Shown here piece after piece: positions 54,340 through 62,768 of a stretch of 64,000 nt of DNA. The position numbers and the translations under genes were made by a program. How positions within the stretch are numbered: the stretch's first letter is position 1; each line of letters opens with the position of its first letter. The notes below the pieces were generated by a model. It made no database searches. It was given only the letters and a program-made list of their open reading frames with translations, and was not told the origin of the DNA. This stretch comes from Gordonia aichiensis NBRC 108223 (GTDB lineage: Bacteria > Actinomycetota > Actinomycetes > Mycobacteriales > Mycobacteriaceae): contig NZ_BANR01000019.1 in NCBI RefSeq assembly GCF_000332975.1, positions 1 to 64,000 on the forward strand, given 5' to 3'.

Positions 54340-54442
54340 CCAAATCCACGACGACGCCTGTGATGCTCCCGAGCCGGGTCGAGCGCCCCGTGCGCGGCAC
54401 TGGGTACCCTGGCGCCACAACGCAAGGAGGCGTCGAAACCGC

Positions 54443-55684
54443 ATGCACTCACCCGTCCGCGACTATCTCACCGAAGTGCTCGACTCCCTGGCCGACGACG
54501 ACGGCGGAGCCGTCGCCGACTACATTCCGGAGCTCGCGGCCGCCGACCCCGACCGCTGTGCTATCGCTCTGACCACCGTCGACGGCCGCACCTACAGTGT
54601 GGGCGACGACGAGGTCGAGTTCTCGATCCAATCGATTTCGAAGCCGTTCGCCTATGCCGCCGCGCTCGCCGATCGCGGTTTCGAGGCTGTGTCGGCAACG
54701 GTCGGGGTCGAACCCTCGGGTGAGGCATTCAACGAGCTGTCCCTCGAGGGCGACACCTGCCGACCGCGCAACCCGATGATCAACGCGGGCGCTATCGCCA
54801 CCCATGGCCTGCTCGTCGGAGCAGACGCGACCGAGGAAGCGCGGGTCGACCGCGCGCGCAGCTTCTTCTCCACGCTCGCCGGACGGGAGCTACGGATCGG
54901 TGAAGAGGTCTATCGCTCCGAAATCGATTCGGCGGACCGTAATCTCGCCATCGCCCACATGTTGCGCAATTACGGCATCATTACTGCTACACCGCACGAG
55001 ATCGTCGACGGGTATACCCGCCAGTGCTCGGTGTTGGTGACGGCACGCGATCTCGCGATGATGGGGGCGTGCCTGTCGAACGGCGGGATTCACCCGACGA
55101 CCCACGAACGAGTCGTCGACAGAAGGGTTGCTCGCCAGGTCATGTCGGTGATGGCGGGATGCGGCATGTACGACGGCGCCGGTGAATGGCTCACCACAGT
55201 GGGCATCCCCGCGAAAAGCGGTGTCGCAGGAGGACTCCTGGGCACGCTACCGGGGCAGTGCGGCATCGCCGTCTTCTCGCCGCGACTCGACGAGCACGGG
55301 AACAGCGTCCGTGGCGTCGCCGCCTTCCGGCGACTCTCGAACGACATGAACATGCATCTCGTCGACGCCGAGCCCTACGGCACGACGGTCCTGCGGGACG
55401 TCGTGGTCGCCGAAGACACGACGACGTTCCAGATCCAGGGTGTCATCCAGTTCAGTGGCGCGGAGTACATCCTCGATGCGCTCGACTCCGATGACACCGA
55501 CTCGCCGACAGTGGTTTTCGATGTCTCCGGAGTGAGCCACTTCAGTGACGTGGGACGTCGAATGGTGCTCGAGGGCATGCGCCGCGTACGACTCGACGGC
55601 CGACGGGTGGTGCTGATCGATCCCGACGACGCCCTGCCCGACCCCGACCTCGGTGACGGTACCTACCCCGACACGGCGGTGTAG
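54443..55684 (+). CDS. glsA: Glutaminase with C-terminal STAS domain
   Basis: 413 residues. Serine-dependent beta-lactamase-like glutaminase: SISKPFAY (SxxK nucleophile) at about 65, EPSGEAFNELSLE, PRNPMINAGAIA, and a late GIPAKSGVAGGLLG (KSG). From about 325 a STAS-like domain follows (VIQFSGAEYILDAL, VVFDVSGVSHFS), as in some actinobacterial enzymes; it may sense nucleotides or partners. Converts Gln to Glu and ammonia. AAGGAGG is just upstream of ATG. Confidence 0.95.
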   Translation: MHSPVRDYLTEVLDSLADDDGGAVADYIPELAAADPDRCAIALTTVDGRTYSVGDDEVEFSIQSISKPFAYAAALADRGFEAVSATVGVEPSGEAFNELSLEGDTCRPRNPMINAGAIATHGLLVGADATEEARVDRARSFFSTLAGRELRIGEEVYRSEIDSADRNLAIAHMLRNYGIITATPHEIVDGYTRQCSVLVTARDLAMMGACLSNGGIHPTTHERVVDRRVARQVMSVMAGCGMYDGAGEWLTTVGIPAKSGVAGGLLGTLPGQCGIAVFSPRLDEHGNSVRGVAAFRRLSNDMNMHLVDAEPYGTTVLRDVVVAEDTTTFQIQGVIQFSGAEYILDALDSDDTDSPTVVFDVSGVSHFSDVGRRMVLEGMRRVRLDGRRVVLIDPDDALPDPDLGDGTYPDTAV

Positions 55685-55718
55685 GCAGAAGCAAACAGGT
55701 ATCGACACGACGTGAGGG

Positions 55719-56543
55719 GTGACGGCCATCATCGGGATACACGCGGGTAAGAACGCTGTTCGGGAGGCGACGGACAACGGGTGGTTCGAAGCGCTGGCGC
55801 GTGGCGGTCATGTGACGAGCGGCCTACTGCACCTGTTGATCGCGTTCATCGTGGCACGACTGGCATTCGGCGACACAGGCAATGCTGATCAGTCCGGAGC
55901 GCTCGCGATGTTCGCGTCCTCGCAGGGCGGACGTGTGGCGTTGTGGGTCGCCGTCGTCGCCTTCGTCGCCATGGCTTTGTGGCGGGTGGCCGAGGTGATC
56001 CTCGGCCCGCACCCCGCCAATCCGAAGGCAGGCGACGACGACGGATGGTTCGATCGCGCACAAGCAGGTGCACTCGCAGTTGTCTACTTCGCATTCGCCT
56101 GGACTGCGGCGCAGTTCGCGCTCGGTCATGGGCAGTCGAGTGGACGGCAGAACGCGGGCATGAGTGCTCGGCTGATGGGCTCTGGGCTCGGCAAGTTCGT
56201 GCTCGTCATCGTGGGGCTGGTGATCATCGCGGTCGGCGTCTACCACATGTACAAGGGCCTGACTCGCGCGTTCTTCGATGACCTGACCATCGACGGCAAT
56301 CCGGCTGTGAATGTCACCGGCATCGTGGGCTACTCGGCCAAGGGACTTGTTCTGATCGGTGCAGGGGTTCTCGTCGTCGTCGCGGCGGTCACTGCCGACC
56401 CGTCGAAAGCCACCGGCATCGACGGTGCGGTGAAGACAGTCGCGAGTTGGCCTGCAGGCCAACTCTTTCTGCTGTTGGCGGCAGTAGGACTCGCTGCGTA
56501 TGGGATCTACTGCTTCGTGATGGCCCGGTACGCGCGGATGTGA
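55719..56543 (+). CDS. DUF1206 membrane protein
   Basis: 274 residues from GTG 55719. Three similar two-helix repeats: the first with ARGGHVTSGLLHLLIAFIVA, the second with RAQAGALAVVYFAFAWTAAQ, the third with GIVGYSAKGLVLIGAGVLVV. Gly/Tyr positions recur after each charged start, as in DUF1206. Function unknown. Ends shortly before a shared terminator. Confidence 0.93.
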   Translation: MTAIIGIHAGKNAVREATDNGWFEALARGGHVTSGLLHLLIAFIVARLAFGDTGNADQSGALAMFASSQGGRVALWVAVVAFVAMALWRVAEVILGPHPANPKAGDDDGWFDRAQAGALAVVYFAFAWTAAQFALGHGQSSGRQNAGMSARLMGSGLGKFVLVIVGLVIIAVGVYHMYKGLTRAFFDDLTIDGNPAVNVTGIVGYSAKGLVLIGAGVLVVVAAVTADPSKATGIDGAVKTVASWPAGQLFLLLAAVGLAAYGIYCFVMARYARM

Positions 56544-56568
56544 GGGCGCACGCCCTGAATTGAACCGA

Positions 56569-56601
56569 ACCCCAGCCGCTCGACAACCGAGAGGCTGGGG
56601 T
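56569..56601. terminator. Hairpin between convergent DUF1206 and secreted-protein genes
   Basis: Stem ACCCCAGCC (56569-56577) pairs perfectly with GGCTGGGGT (56593-56601), with a loop that can add a CTC/GAG inner pair. Lies between two convergent stops and can serve both. Confidence 0.7.
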
Positions 56602-56614
56602 CCGGTACCTGGGA

Positions 56615-57277
56615 TCAGCGCGGAGTGTTGGCGCGAATGCTGTTGACGATCTTCAGTAGTTCACCGCGCTTGGCCGGAGGGCCGTCGAGCTGAGCGAACG
56701 CGATGCCGGCCTTGCCGTCCGCGGTGTGGAACTCGTGGATCACGGCGACCCGAACCTTGCGGATGCTGTCGATGGTTCCTGACTCCTCTGCGTACGAGGT
56801 GGTCTCGTCGACGGAGCGCCACGATTCGCGCTTCACCCGGATCTTCGCTGCGACACGGTTGACGTCGGCAGAAGTGCACCGCTGCGCAGCGCACTTCTGG
56901 TAGGCGACAACGCCTCCCGCACTACTGGTCTTGGTTGTGCGCTCTTCGAAACACGTCGCCCTGCCCGAGGCCGAGACGGCGGACGAGCCTGCCCCGCACG
57001 ACCAGTCGCCCGGGATGCCGAACGTGTACTCGATGCCTGCGAACCCATCGGAGATGACGTAGGGGTGATCCGCCGGACTGAAGTTCGTACCCGCGACAAG
57101 GCCCGGACCGCCGTCGACGCCGCGCATGGGCAGCGACGGGTACCGACCGTTGGTATCGGCGTGTGCAGGGGCGACGACGCCCACGGACGTAAGCAACGCG
57201 GCGAGTCCCGTTAGCAGAATGAGCATGACGCGCGCGACGGCGCTCGATGACGGGGTGTGAGTCGGTGTGATCTTCAC
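56615..57277 (-). CDS. Secreted protein of unknown function
   Basis: About 220 residues from GTG 57277 (GAGAGGAAA upstream). Signal peptide with VMLILLTGLAALLTSVGVVA and cleavage near PAHAD. The mature part has cysteines in DWSCGAG, ATCFEE, YQKCAAQRCTS and a C-terminal domain ending NSIRANTPR. Similar in layout to the secreted protein at 20244-20888. Earlier in-frame starts would place a long basic tail before the signal and are not preferred. Confidence 0.75.
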   Translation of the reverse strand: MKITPTHTPSSSAVARVMLILLTGLAALLTSVGVVAPAHADTNGRYPSLPMRGVDGGPGLVAGTNFSPADHPYVISDGFAGIEYTFGIPGDWSCGAGSSAVSASGRATCFEERTTKTSSAGGVVAYQKCAAQRCTSADVNRVAAKIRVKRESWRSVDETTSYAEESGTIDSIRKVRVAVIHEFHTADGKAGIAFAQLDGPPAKRGELLKIVNSIRANTPR

Positions 57278-57401
57278 GGTCTCGGTTTCCTCTCGGAGGG
57301 CTTCTCGGCAGGTACTCGATGTGAGTAGGTACCGATTGGATGCGCCGGAGCCGCCGAAATGTTCCGGGCAGGCAGGGGAGGGTCTGCCAGAATGGACGAC
57401 G

Positions 57402-58235
57402 ATGCCCAGTCTGATGCCGCCCGTCCCCGCTGACCTGCGCCTCGTCGTCACCGACCTCGACGGCACCCTGCTCGACGACGCCAAACGCATTCCTGACGAT
57501 CTGTGGCCGCTGCTCGACGAACTCGGGCGCCGCGACATCGTGTTCAGCCCCGCGAGCGGGCGACAGGCCGCGACCCTGCTTCACCAGTTCGGCGAAGCCG
57601 TCCCCGGGCTGATCGTGATCGCCGAGAACGGCGCGGTCGTGGCCAGGCAGGGCGAGATCCTGCGGACGCAGCCGTTGGCGCCCGACACAGCGAAGGCCGT
57701 GCTCGCCCGCGCCCGCGCGTTGCACTCCGACGGCGCCGACCTGGGGGTGGTGCTGTGCTCGCCCGAGATCGCCTATGTCGAACGCTCCGACGAACGATTC
57801 CTCGAGCAGATCCGCCCCTACTACTACGCGAACACCGTCGTCGATGATCTCGGTGCCGTCGACGCCGAGTTCGTCAAGGTGGCGGTCTACGATTTCGCCG
57901 GAATCGAGGACACCACGGCGCCGGCTGTCGAAGCCCTGTCGCTCGACGCGGAAGTCGTTGTGTCCGGCCAGCATTGGCTCGACGTGATGACGCGCGGCGT
58001 CGACAAATCCCAGGCGGTCCGGGCCGTGCAACAGCGACTCGGTGTCAGCCCCGCACAGACCATGGTGTTCGGCGACTACCTCAACGACCTCGGGATGCTC
58101 GATACGGCCGACTGGTCATACGCTGTCGCGAATGCGCATCAGAAGATCCTCGACGCCGCGCGTTACGTCGCACCGTCGAACAACGACAACGGCGTGGTCC
58201 GCACCGTGCGAGCCGCGCTCGAGACGGGTTCCTGA
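57402..58235 (+). CDS. Cof-type HAD phosphatase
   Basis: 277 residues. HAD motif I VVTDLDGTLLDD near 18, motif II SPASGR, and motifs III/IV with DKSQAVRAVQQ and VFGDYLNDLGML. The C2B cap typical of Cof/YbiV sugar-phosphate phosphatases lies between. Substrate unknown. ATG 57402 places motif I at the normal distance. Divergent from the secreted-protein gene. Confidence 0.93.
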   Translation: MPSLMPPVPADLRLVVTDLDGTLLDDAKRIPDDLWPLLDELGRRDIVFSPASGRQAATLLHQFGEAVPGLIVIAENGAVVARQGEILRTQPLAPDTAKAVLARARALHSDGADLGVVLCSPEIAYVERSDERFLEQIRPYYYANTVVDDLGAVDAEFVKVAVYDFAGIEDTTAPAVEALSLDAEVVVSGQHWLDVMTRGVDKSQAVRAVQQRLGVSPAQTMVFGDYLNDLGMLDTADWSYAVANAHQKILDAARYVAPSNNDNGVVRTVRAALETGS

Positions 58236-58319
58236 ACGGTCACCTCGCGCCCAAACACTCACGTCGACTGCGTAGTCATACGCATCCGGAAGCGCGCGCA
58301 CGTTGAGACTCTGGAACGC

Positions 58320-58616
58320 ATGTCGTCCTCCAATGAGATCCCTCAGACCCCCACTACCGTCGCCTACTTCATCCAGGCAGCAATCGCCTTCGGTGTCAGC
58401 CTCGCCACCGCGTGCATCGGCATCCTCTACCTGCCGCTCGATCCCTGGCAGCGAGGCTTTCTCGCCATCACCCTGCTCTTCCTCACCTCCAGTACGTTCA
58501 CCCTCGCGAAGGTCGTGCGCGACCGACAGGAACTGACCACTGTGCGAGCCCGCATCGACGAGGCCCGCGTCGACAAGCTCATCGCCGAGCACGACCCGTT
58601 CAACCGGGTCGCCTGA
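58320..58616 (+). CDS. YiaA/YiaB-family small membrane protein
   Basis: 98 residues with two helices: TVAYFIQAAIAFGVSLATAC and GFLAITLLFLTSSTFTLAKV, joined by the short LPLDPWQR loop, then a charged tail. This is the YiaAB two-helix domain. Function unknown. Followed by a clear terminator. Confidence 0.88.
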   Translation: MSSSNEIPQTPTTVAYFIQAAIAFGVSLATACIGILYLPLDPWQRGFLAITLLFLTSSTFTLAKVVRDRQELTTVRARIDEARVDKLIAEHDPFNRVA

Positions 58617-58632
58617 GAACCTCTGACGATCA

Positions 58633-58664
58633 CCGCCCCGGCGTCGCCCACGATGCCGGGGCGG
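58633..58664 (+). terminator. Terminator after the YiaAB-like gene
   Basis: A perfect 10-bp GC stem, CCGCCCCGGC (58633-58642) and GCCGGGGCGG (58655-58664), with a 12-nt loop followed by CCATTTGT. It starts 17 bp after the stop. Confidence 0.8.
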
Positions 58665-58702
58665 CCATTTGTATGCGGTCGCAGGTGTGGTCGTCAGCAG
58701 CC

Positions 58703-58742
58703 CGTCAAAGCTGTCCGACGCCGCGTCAAAGTCTCGTCAAAG
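58703..58742 (+). promoter_or_regulatory. Three phased CGTCAAAG repeats
   Basis: CGTCAAAG occurs at 58703, 58724 and 58735, spaced 21 and 11 bp, that is whole helical turns on one face. They lie 50-90 bp upstream of the DUF6611-like gene, a normal place for an activator or repressor array. No regulator is assigned. Confidence 0.5.
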
Positions 58743-58792
58743 TGCCCTCGAGACACTTCCGGGCTGCGCAGGAGCGGCGTAGCACTGTCGGA

Positions 58793-59422
58793 ATGACGAC
58801 GATGAGTTCACCCGGCAGACCGCTCGGTTCGCCCGAGCCAGAGCCCGAACCGCAGCGCAAGCCGTGCATCAGTGCAGAAACTTCTGACGCGTCGGGGTCG
58901 GTGTTGATCGACCGACTGGCCGAGGGACCGTCGGTGTGGGGATCGTTCAGCGCGGGCACGGGACGCTTCGGGGTGTGCCGCTACCGTCTCGTCGTCTTTC
59001 CGCCGGGCGTCAACTCGATGCAACGTCGCCGCCTCCGCCTCTGGCGCGGGTGGCCCGTCTGGGGTCCGCTGGTATGGCTCGCTGTCGCCGTAGGACTCAG
59101 CGCATGCGGCGCGTCGGGGCCGGTTGTCCTCGCTGCCGCGACCACGGTGTTCGTCGTGTCCGGTGTCGCCGCGCGGCGGGCTGCGGGTCGTCTGCCCGCA
59201 ACGGTGCGCACCGTCGACCTGACCACCATCCCCGGCTACGACATACCCGAGGGCATGCCCACTCCGCGCAGTATCGCTAATACGGTCAGCGAACTACGTT
59301 CTGCCGACCGGAGATTGGCGCGCGGTGCCATCACGCCCGTCGAGCACGAAGTCGTCTGGCAACGCGTGTACGACTCGCTCCCGCCGCGGCGTCGTCGACC
59401 ACCGATGGTGGCCCGCAGATGA
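58793..59422 (+). CDS. DUF6611-like membrane protein
   Basis: 209 residues. N-terminal Pro/Glu-rich part, then GPSVWGSFSAGTGRFGVCRY, two hydrophobic helices (VWGPLVWLAVAVGLSAC, PVVLAAATTVFVVSGVAA) and a soluble tail with LTTIPGYDIPEG. Recognised with moderate confidence as DUF6611. Start uncertain (ATG 58793 or 58802). The next gene lies 60 bp downstream. Confidence 0.7.
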   Translation: MTTMSSPGRPLGSPEPEPEPQRKPCISAETSDASGSVLIDRLAEGPSVWGSFSAGTGRFGVCRYRLVVFPPGVNSMQRRRLRLWRGWPVWGPLVWLAVAVGLSACGASGPVVLAAATTVFVVSGVAARRAAGRLPATVRTVDLTTIPGYDIPEGMPTPRSIANTVSELRSADRRLARGAITPVEHEVVWQRVYDSLPPRRRRPPMVARR

Positions 59423-59481
59423 GTGGCGCGCTCCGAGACCCGTCCCACATCACGCTCTATCGCAGACCAGGAGGAGATGTC

Positions 59482-60008
59482 ATGACCATTGCGCTGGATC
59501 GTCCGAAGTCGTTGTCGCCCAATCATGTTGCGGTTCGCACCTTCGGATCCATGCCGTCGGGCATCACGACATCACTGGCCGCGTACGGGCTGCACCTCGG
59601 CGCCGACCCCGCGCACGACGCCAGGACCGGACTCCTGTTCGTCGACGGTGATGCGATTCGACGTTCCACGTCGCGGTTCCACTTCGACACACTGGCTCGC
59701 CCGACACGGGCGCTGCGCAATGTCGTCGTCTCGTCACTGACCGATCTGGTTCTCGATACCGATGTCGACCGGTGCTCGTCGTGTGTACGCCGGGCGAGCA
59801 CCCGACCGAGCCGGTCATCTTCAGGCACTGGTTCGGCCAGGTGTGCGCCGACAGCTGGTATCACCTGACGATGTCCGGTGGGCTTCCTGCGCCGTCGATC
59901 ACGTCGAAACTGTTCTCGACGCGGGCGACCCCGCAGGACATTGCCGACTCGGTCGCGTCCTGGTGTGTGCAGGCGGATGCGGTGGCGGCGGCGCGGCCAT
60001 GGCAGTGA
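59482..60008 (+). CDS. Hypothetical protein, single frameshift
   Basis: ATG 59482 has a near-perfect SD (AGGAGG). The first frame (TIALDRPKSLSPNHVAVRTF) reads to about 59770; protein-like sequence then continues one frame over as LVVCTPGEHPTEPVIFRHW and ends at 60008 (SWCVQADAVAAARPWQ). CGGTGCTC would become CGG GTG CTC with one added G, joining both parts into about 175 residues. The family is not recognised; it may be functionally linked with the DUF6611-like gene upstream. Confidence 0.6.
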
Positions 60009-60199
60009 TCGTGTGGTTCCGCAGTCGCTGGGCAATGGGCTGCGTGGAGCGCGAACACGCGAGGCTGGCCGCCTGTCCGCTGGCTGTACTGGGTCAGACG
60101 TCGTCGAGTCAGCGCATATGCGCAGTTCACGATGTGAGGGTAGACCAGAGGTGAGGGAGGGCGCCGGGGACGCACACCGAACCGAAAGGCGAACCGACC

Positions 60200-61243
60200 A
60201 TGAAGGCCGTTCAGATGATCAAGGCAGGCGCGCAACCCGAACTCCGTGAGGTGGACAAACCGACGCCCGGTCCCGGGCAGGTGCTCGTGAAGGTCACCGC
60301 CGCGGGCGCGTGCCACTCCGACGATTTCGTCCTGAACATGCCTGCCGAGTCGTTCCCCTATCCGCTCCCCATGACGCTCGGGCACGAGGGTGTCGGCGTG
60401 ATCGCCGAACTCGGGCAGGGCGTGTCGACGGTCAGCGAGGGGACCTCGGTAGCGATCTACGGCCCGTGGGGTTGCGGTGTCTGCCACCTCTGCTCGCAGG
60501 GGCTCGAGAACTACTGCTCGCGCGCCGAGGAGCTACAGATCACCCCGCCCGGGCTCGGGCACGATGGTGCGATGGCCGAGTACGTGGTTGTCGACGACCC
60601 GCGCCATCTGGTCCCGATCGGCGACCTCGATCCCGTCACAACCGTCCCGCTCACCGACGCCGGCCTCACGCCGTATCACGCGATCAAGCCGTCGCTGAGC
60701 AAGCTGGTCGGCGGTACGACTGCCGTCGTGATCGGTTCCGGCGGCCTCGGTCACGTGGCGATCCAGATGCTCCGCCACCTGACGCCTGCGCGCGTCATCG
60801 CCCTCGACGTCACCCAGGACAAGCTTGACTTCGCCAAGCAGGTCGGCGCACACGAGGTCGTACTCAGCGACGCCGACGCCGTCGAGAATGTCCGCAAGAT
60901 CACCGGAAAGGACGGCGCCACAACCGTATTCGACTTCGTCGGATATCAGCCGACCATCAACACCGCGATGGGGGTCGTCGGCACGCTTGGCGACGTCACG
61001 ATCGTCGGCCTCGGTGACGGCAAGTCGGTGGCACATGTCGGCTACTGGGCACAACCGCACGAGGTGTCGGTCCGCTCACCCTACTGGGGTTCCCGCTCGG
61101 AGCTGATCGAGGTTCTCGATCTGGCGCGTGACGGAGTGCTCGACGTCGCCGTCGAAAAGTTCAGTCTCGACGACGGGGTGGCGGCCTATCGCAAGCTCGC
61201 AGCGAACGATCTGCGCGGCCGCGCCGTCGTCGTACCCGAGTAG
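60200..61243 (+). CDS. Zinc-dependent alcohol dehydrogenase (MDR family)
   Basis: 347 residues. Catalytic zinc ligands in AGACHSDDF and LGHEGVG, structural zinc in CGVCHLCSQGLENYC, and the NAD(P) glycine motif VVIGSGGLGHVAIQML followed by acidic VIALDVTQDK, which favours NAD(H). This is the AdhP/AdhT-like type of secondary or aryl alcohol dehydrogenases common in actinobacteria. Substrate unknown. The last 15 bp including the stop are duplicated just downstream. Confidence 0.95.
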   Translation: MKAVQMIKAGAQPELREVDKPTPGPGQVLVKVTAAGACHSDDFVLNMPAESFPYPLPMTLGHEGVGVIAELGQGVSTVSEGTSVAIYGPWGCGVCHLCSQGLENYCSRAEELQITPPGLGHDGAMAEYVVVDDPRHLVPIGDLDPVTTVPLTDAGLTPYHAIKPSLSKLVGGTTAVVIGSGGLGHVAIQMLRHLTPARVIALDVTQDKLDFAKQVGAHEVVLSDADAVENVRKITGKDGATTVFDFVGYQPTINTAMGVVGTLGDVTIVGLGDGKSVAHVGYWAQPHEVSVRSPYWGSRSELIEVLDLARDGVLDVAVEKFSLDDGVAAYRKLAANDLRGRAVVVPE

Positions 61244-61260
61244 CAGTCGTACCCGAGTAG
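61229..61260 (+). repeat. 15-bp direct repeat at the dehydrogenase stop
   Basis: GTCGTACCCGAGTAG occurs at 61229-61243 and again at 61246-61260, so the last codons and the stop are duplicated with a 2-bp spacer. Probably a recent slippage or repair duplication with no functional meaning. Confidence 0.7.
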
Positions 61261-61270
61261 GAGCACCGCG

Positions 61271-62134
61271 TCACTCGAGTGCGATCGTCTGCCACATCTC
61301 GACGGTCGCACCCGAGGCGACCGTGAGGAGATCCGGACCCGCATTAGCGGTTTCGAGACAGACGAACTCGCGCCAGTGCGGCCCGACGTCGGCCATACCC
61401 GCGGCGACGTCGGGTCCCGGATTCCAGACCACTGCGGTGCGCGCACCGTTGCCCTGCACGCGAATGGTGCGGCCAAGCCCCGGGTCGACGAGTCGGTAGG
61501 TGCCGTCTGCGTCGGGATAGAGGCGGTCGCTGCGCGGTTCGTCGTCTGGCAGCCGCCAGTCGCCGTCCTGTGTCTTGACAGCGAGGTCGTCGAACTTGTC
61601 CTCGTACGCTGCACCCGAAAGTCCCTGCACGTGAATGGTTGTCGCGTCGGAAACGCGAAAGTAGTTGTGCAGGGCCTCGGTCAGTATCGCTTCCCGGTCG
61701 CCGGTGTTCGTGGTGCGCAACCCGATCTCGAGTGTTGCCCCGACGCGCACGGTAGCCGCGACGCGCAGCGCCAAACGCTCGAGGCCCTCCGGCGTCAGCC
61801 GTGCCTCCACCGAGCCGTCTGGCAGTGTCTGGGAACCTGCCAGCTGCCACCGCGTGGTGCGCGCATATCCGTGCGACGGGACATCGCTGTCGCTCTGGTT
61901 CTCTTTGCCGAAGTACGGCCAGCAGATGGGGATACCACCCCGAATCGGTGTCGGCGGTGTCGCGACGAGCGGCGACAGCCACAGTAGATCGGTGTCGGCG
62001 GCGGATGGCCGATACGAGAGCACCTGCCCGCCGAATACCGAGATCGCCGCCGTGGCCGCGGGCGTAGTGACGAGCCATGCGTCGAAACCGTCAACTGTCC
62101 CAGCACCGATACCGCTACCGCGTGAAGTGGTCAC
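61271..62134 (-). CDS. D-hexose-6-phosphate mutarotase (YeaD-like)
   Basis: 287 residues, aldose-1-epimerase fold. Key segments: RGGIPICWPYFG, SHGYARTTRWQL (His), TEALHNYFRVSD (His/Glu region) and WREFVCLETAN (catalytic Glu). It interconverts alpha and beta hexose 6-phosphates. Stop 28 bp after the convergent dehydrogenase stop. Confidence 0.93.
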   Translation of the reverse strand: MTTSRGSGIGAGTVDGFDAWLVTTPAATAAISVFGGQVLSYRPSAADTDLLWLSPLVATPPTPIRGGIPICWPYFGKENQSDSDVPSHGYARTTRWQLAGSQTLPDGSVEARLTPEGLERLALRVAATVRVGATLEIGLRTTNTGDREAILTEALHNYFRVSDATTIHVQGLSGAAYEDKFDDLAVKTQDGDWRLPDDEPRSDRLYPDADGTYRLVDPGLGRTIRVQGNGARTAVVWNPGPDVAAGMADVGPHWREFVCLETANAGPDLLTVASGATVEMWQTIALE

Positions 62135-62225
62135 AGCACAACACTGGCACAGGTGCGCCGATTAGGGTGGTCGTCGACGACACCGAGCGGCACACCTCGG
62201 GAGAGAAGCATCGGGGAGGCGAGCG

Positions 62226-62768
62226 ATGACCCAGGATTCATGGGAGCTGGGACCGGCAGAAGGAACCCTCAGCGTCCACACCGACGTGACAGGCCCCGCG
62301 GCGAGAACCGGACACCGCCTGACGATCGAGATGCGGGAGTGGTCGGCGACAGTGTCGAGCAGTGACGGCATGCCCACCGGGCTGTCCGCGAGTGTCGTGG
62401 TCGAGTCGCTGACCGTCGTCTCCGGTGAGGGTGGAGTCACTCCGCTGACCGGCCCGGAGAAGTCGATCGCGCGCGGCAATGCGCTCAAGTCCTTGAACGC
62501 CTCGAAGGCGCCCACGATCACCTACGACGCCGCGACGATCACCGCCACCGAGACCGGCTACCGCCTCGACGGCACCTTGACGATCAACGGCAAGTCGCGT
62601 CCGCACCCGCTCGACGTCGAGGTGACCGGCGCGCAGCGGGCCACCGTCGAAACCGTTGTGTCCCAACGAGAATTCGGACTCAAGCCGTACTCGATGATGA
62701 TGGGCGCACTGAAGGTCGTCGACGAGGTCACGGTCGCCGTCGACGTCGAGCTGCCCTCCGGCCCCTGA
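62226..62768 (+). CDS. YceI-like protein
   Basis: 180 residues, no signal peptide. The YceI-type lipocalin-like barrel is suggested by TGHRLTIEMREWSATVSSSD, VESLTVVSGEGGVTPLTG, KSLNASKAPTITYDA and the C-terminal FGLKPYSMMMGALKVVDEV. Such proteins bind isoprenoid-like lipids; here a cytosolic form. The stop abuts the stop of the convergent amine oxidase. Confidence 0.8.
   Translation: MTQDSWELGPAEGTLSVHTDVTGPAARTGHRLTIEMREWSATVSSSDGMPTGLSASVVVESLTVVSGEGGVTPLTGPEKSIARGNALKSLNASKAPTITYDAATITATETGYRLDGTLTINGKSRPHPLDVEVTGAQRATVETVVSQREFGLKPYSMMMGALKVVDEVTVAVDVELPSGP

Noticed and set aside
59762..60154. Separate 130-residue protein
   Set aside because: Most of it is a shadow of the frameshifted gene at 59482-60008; no SD or family features.
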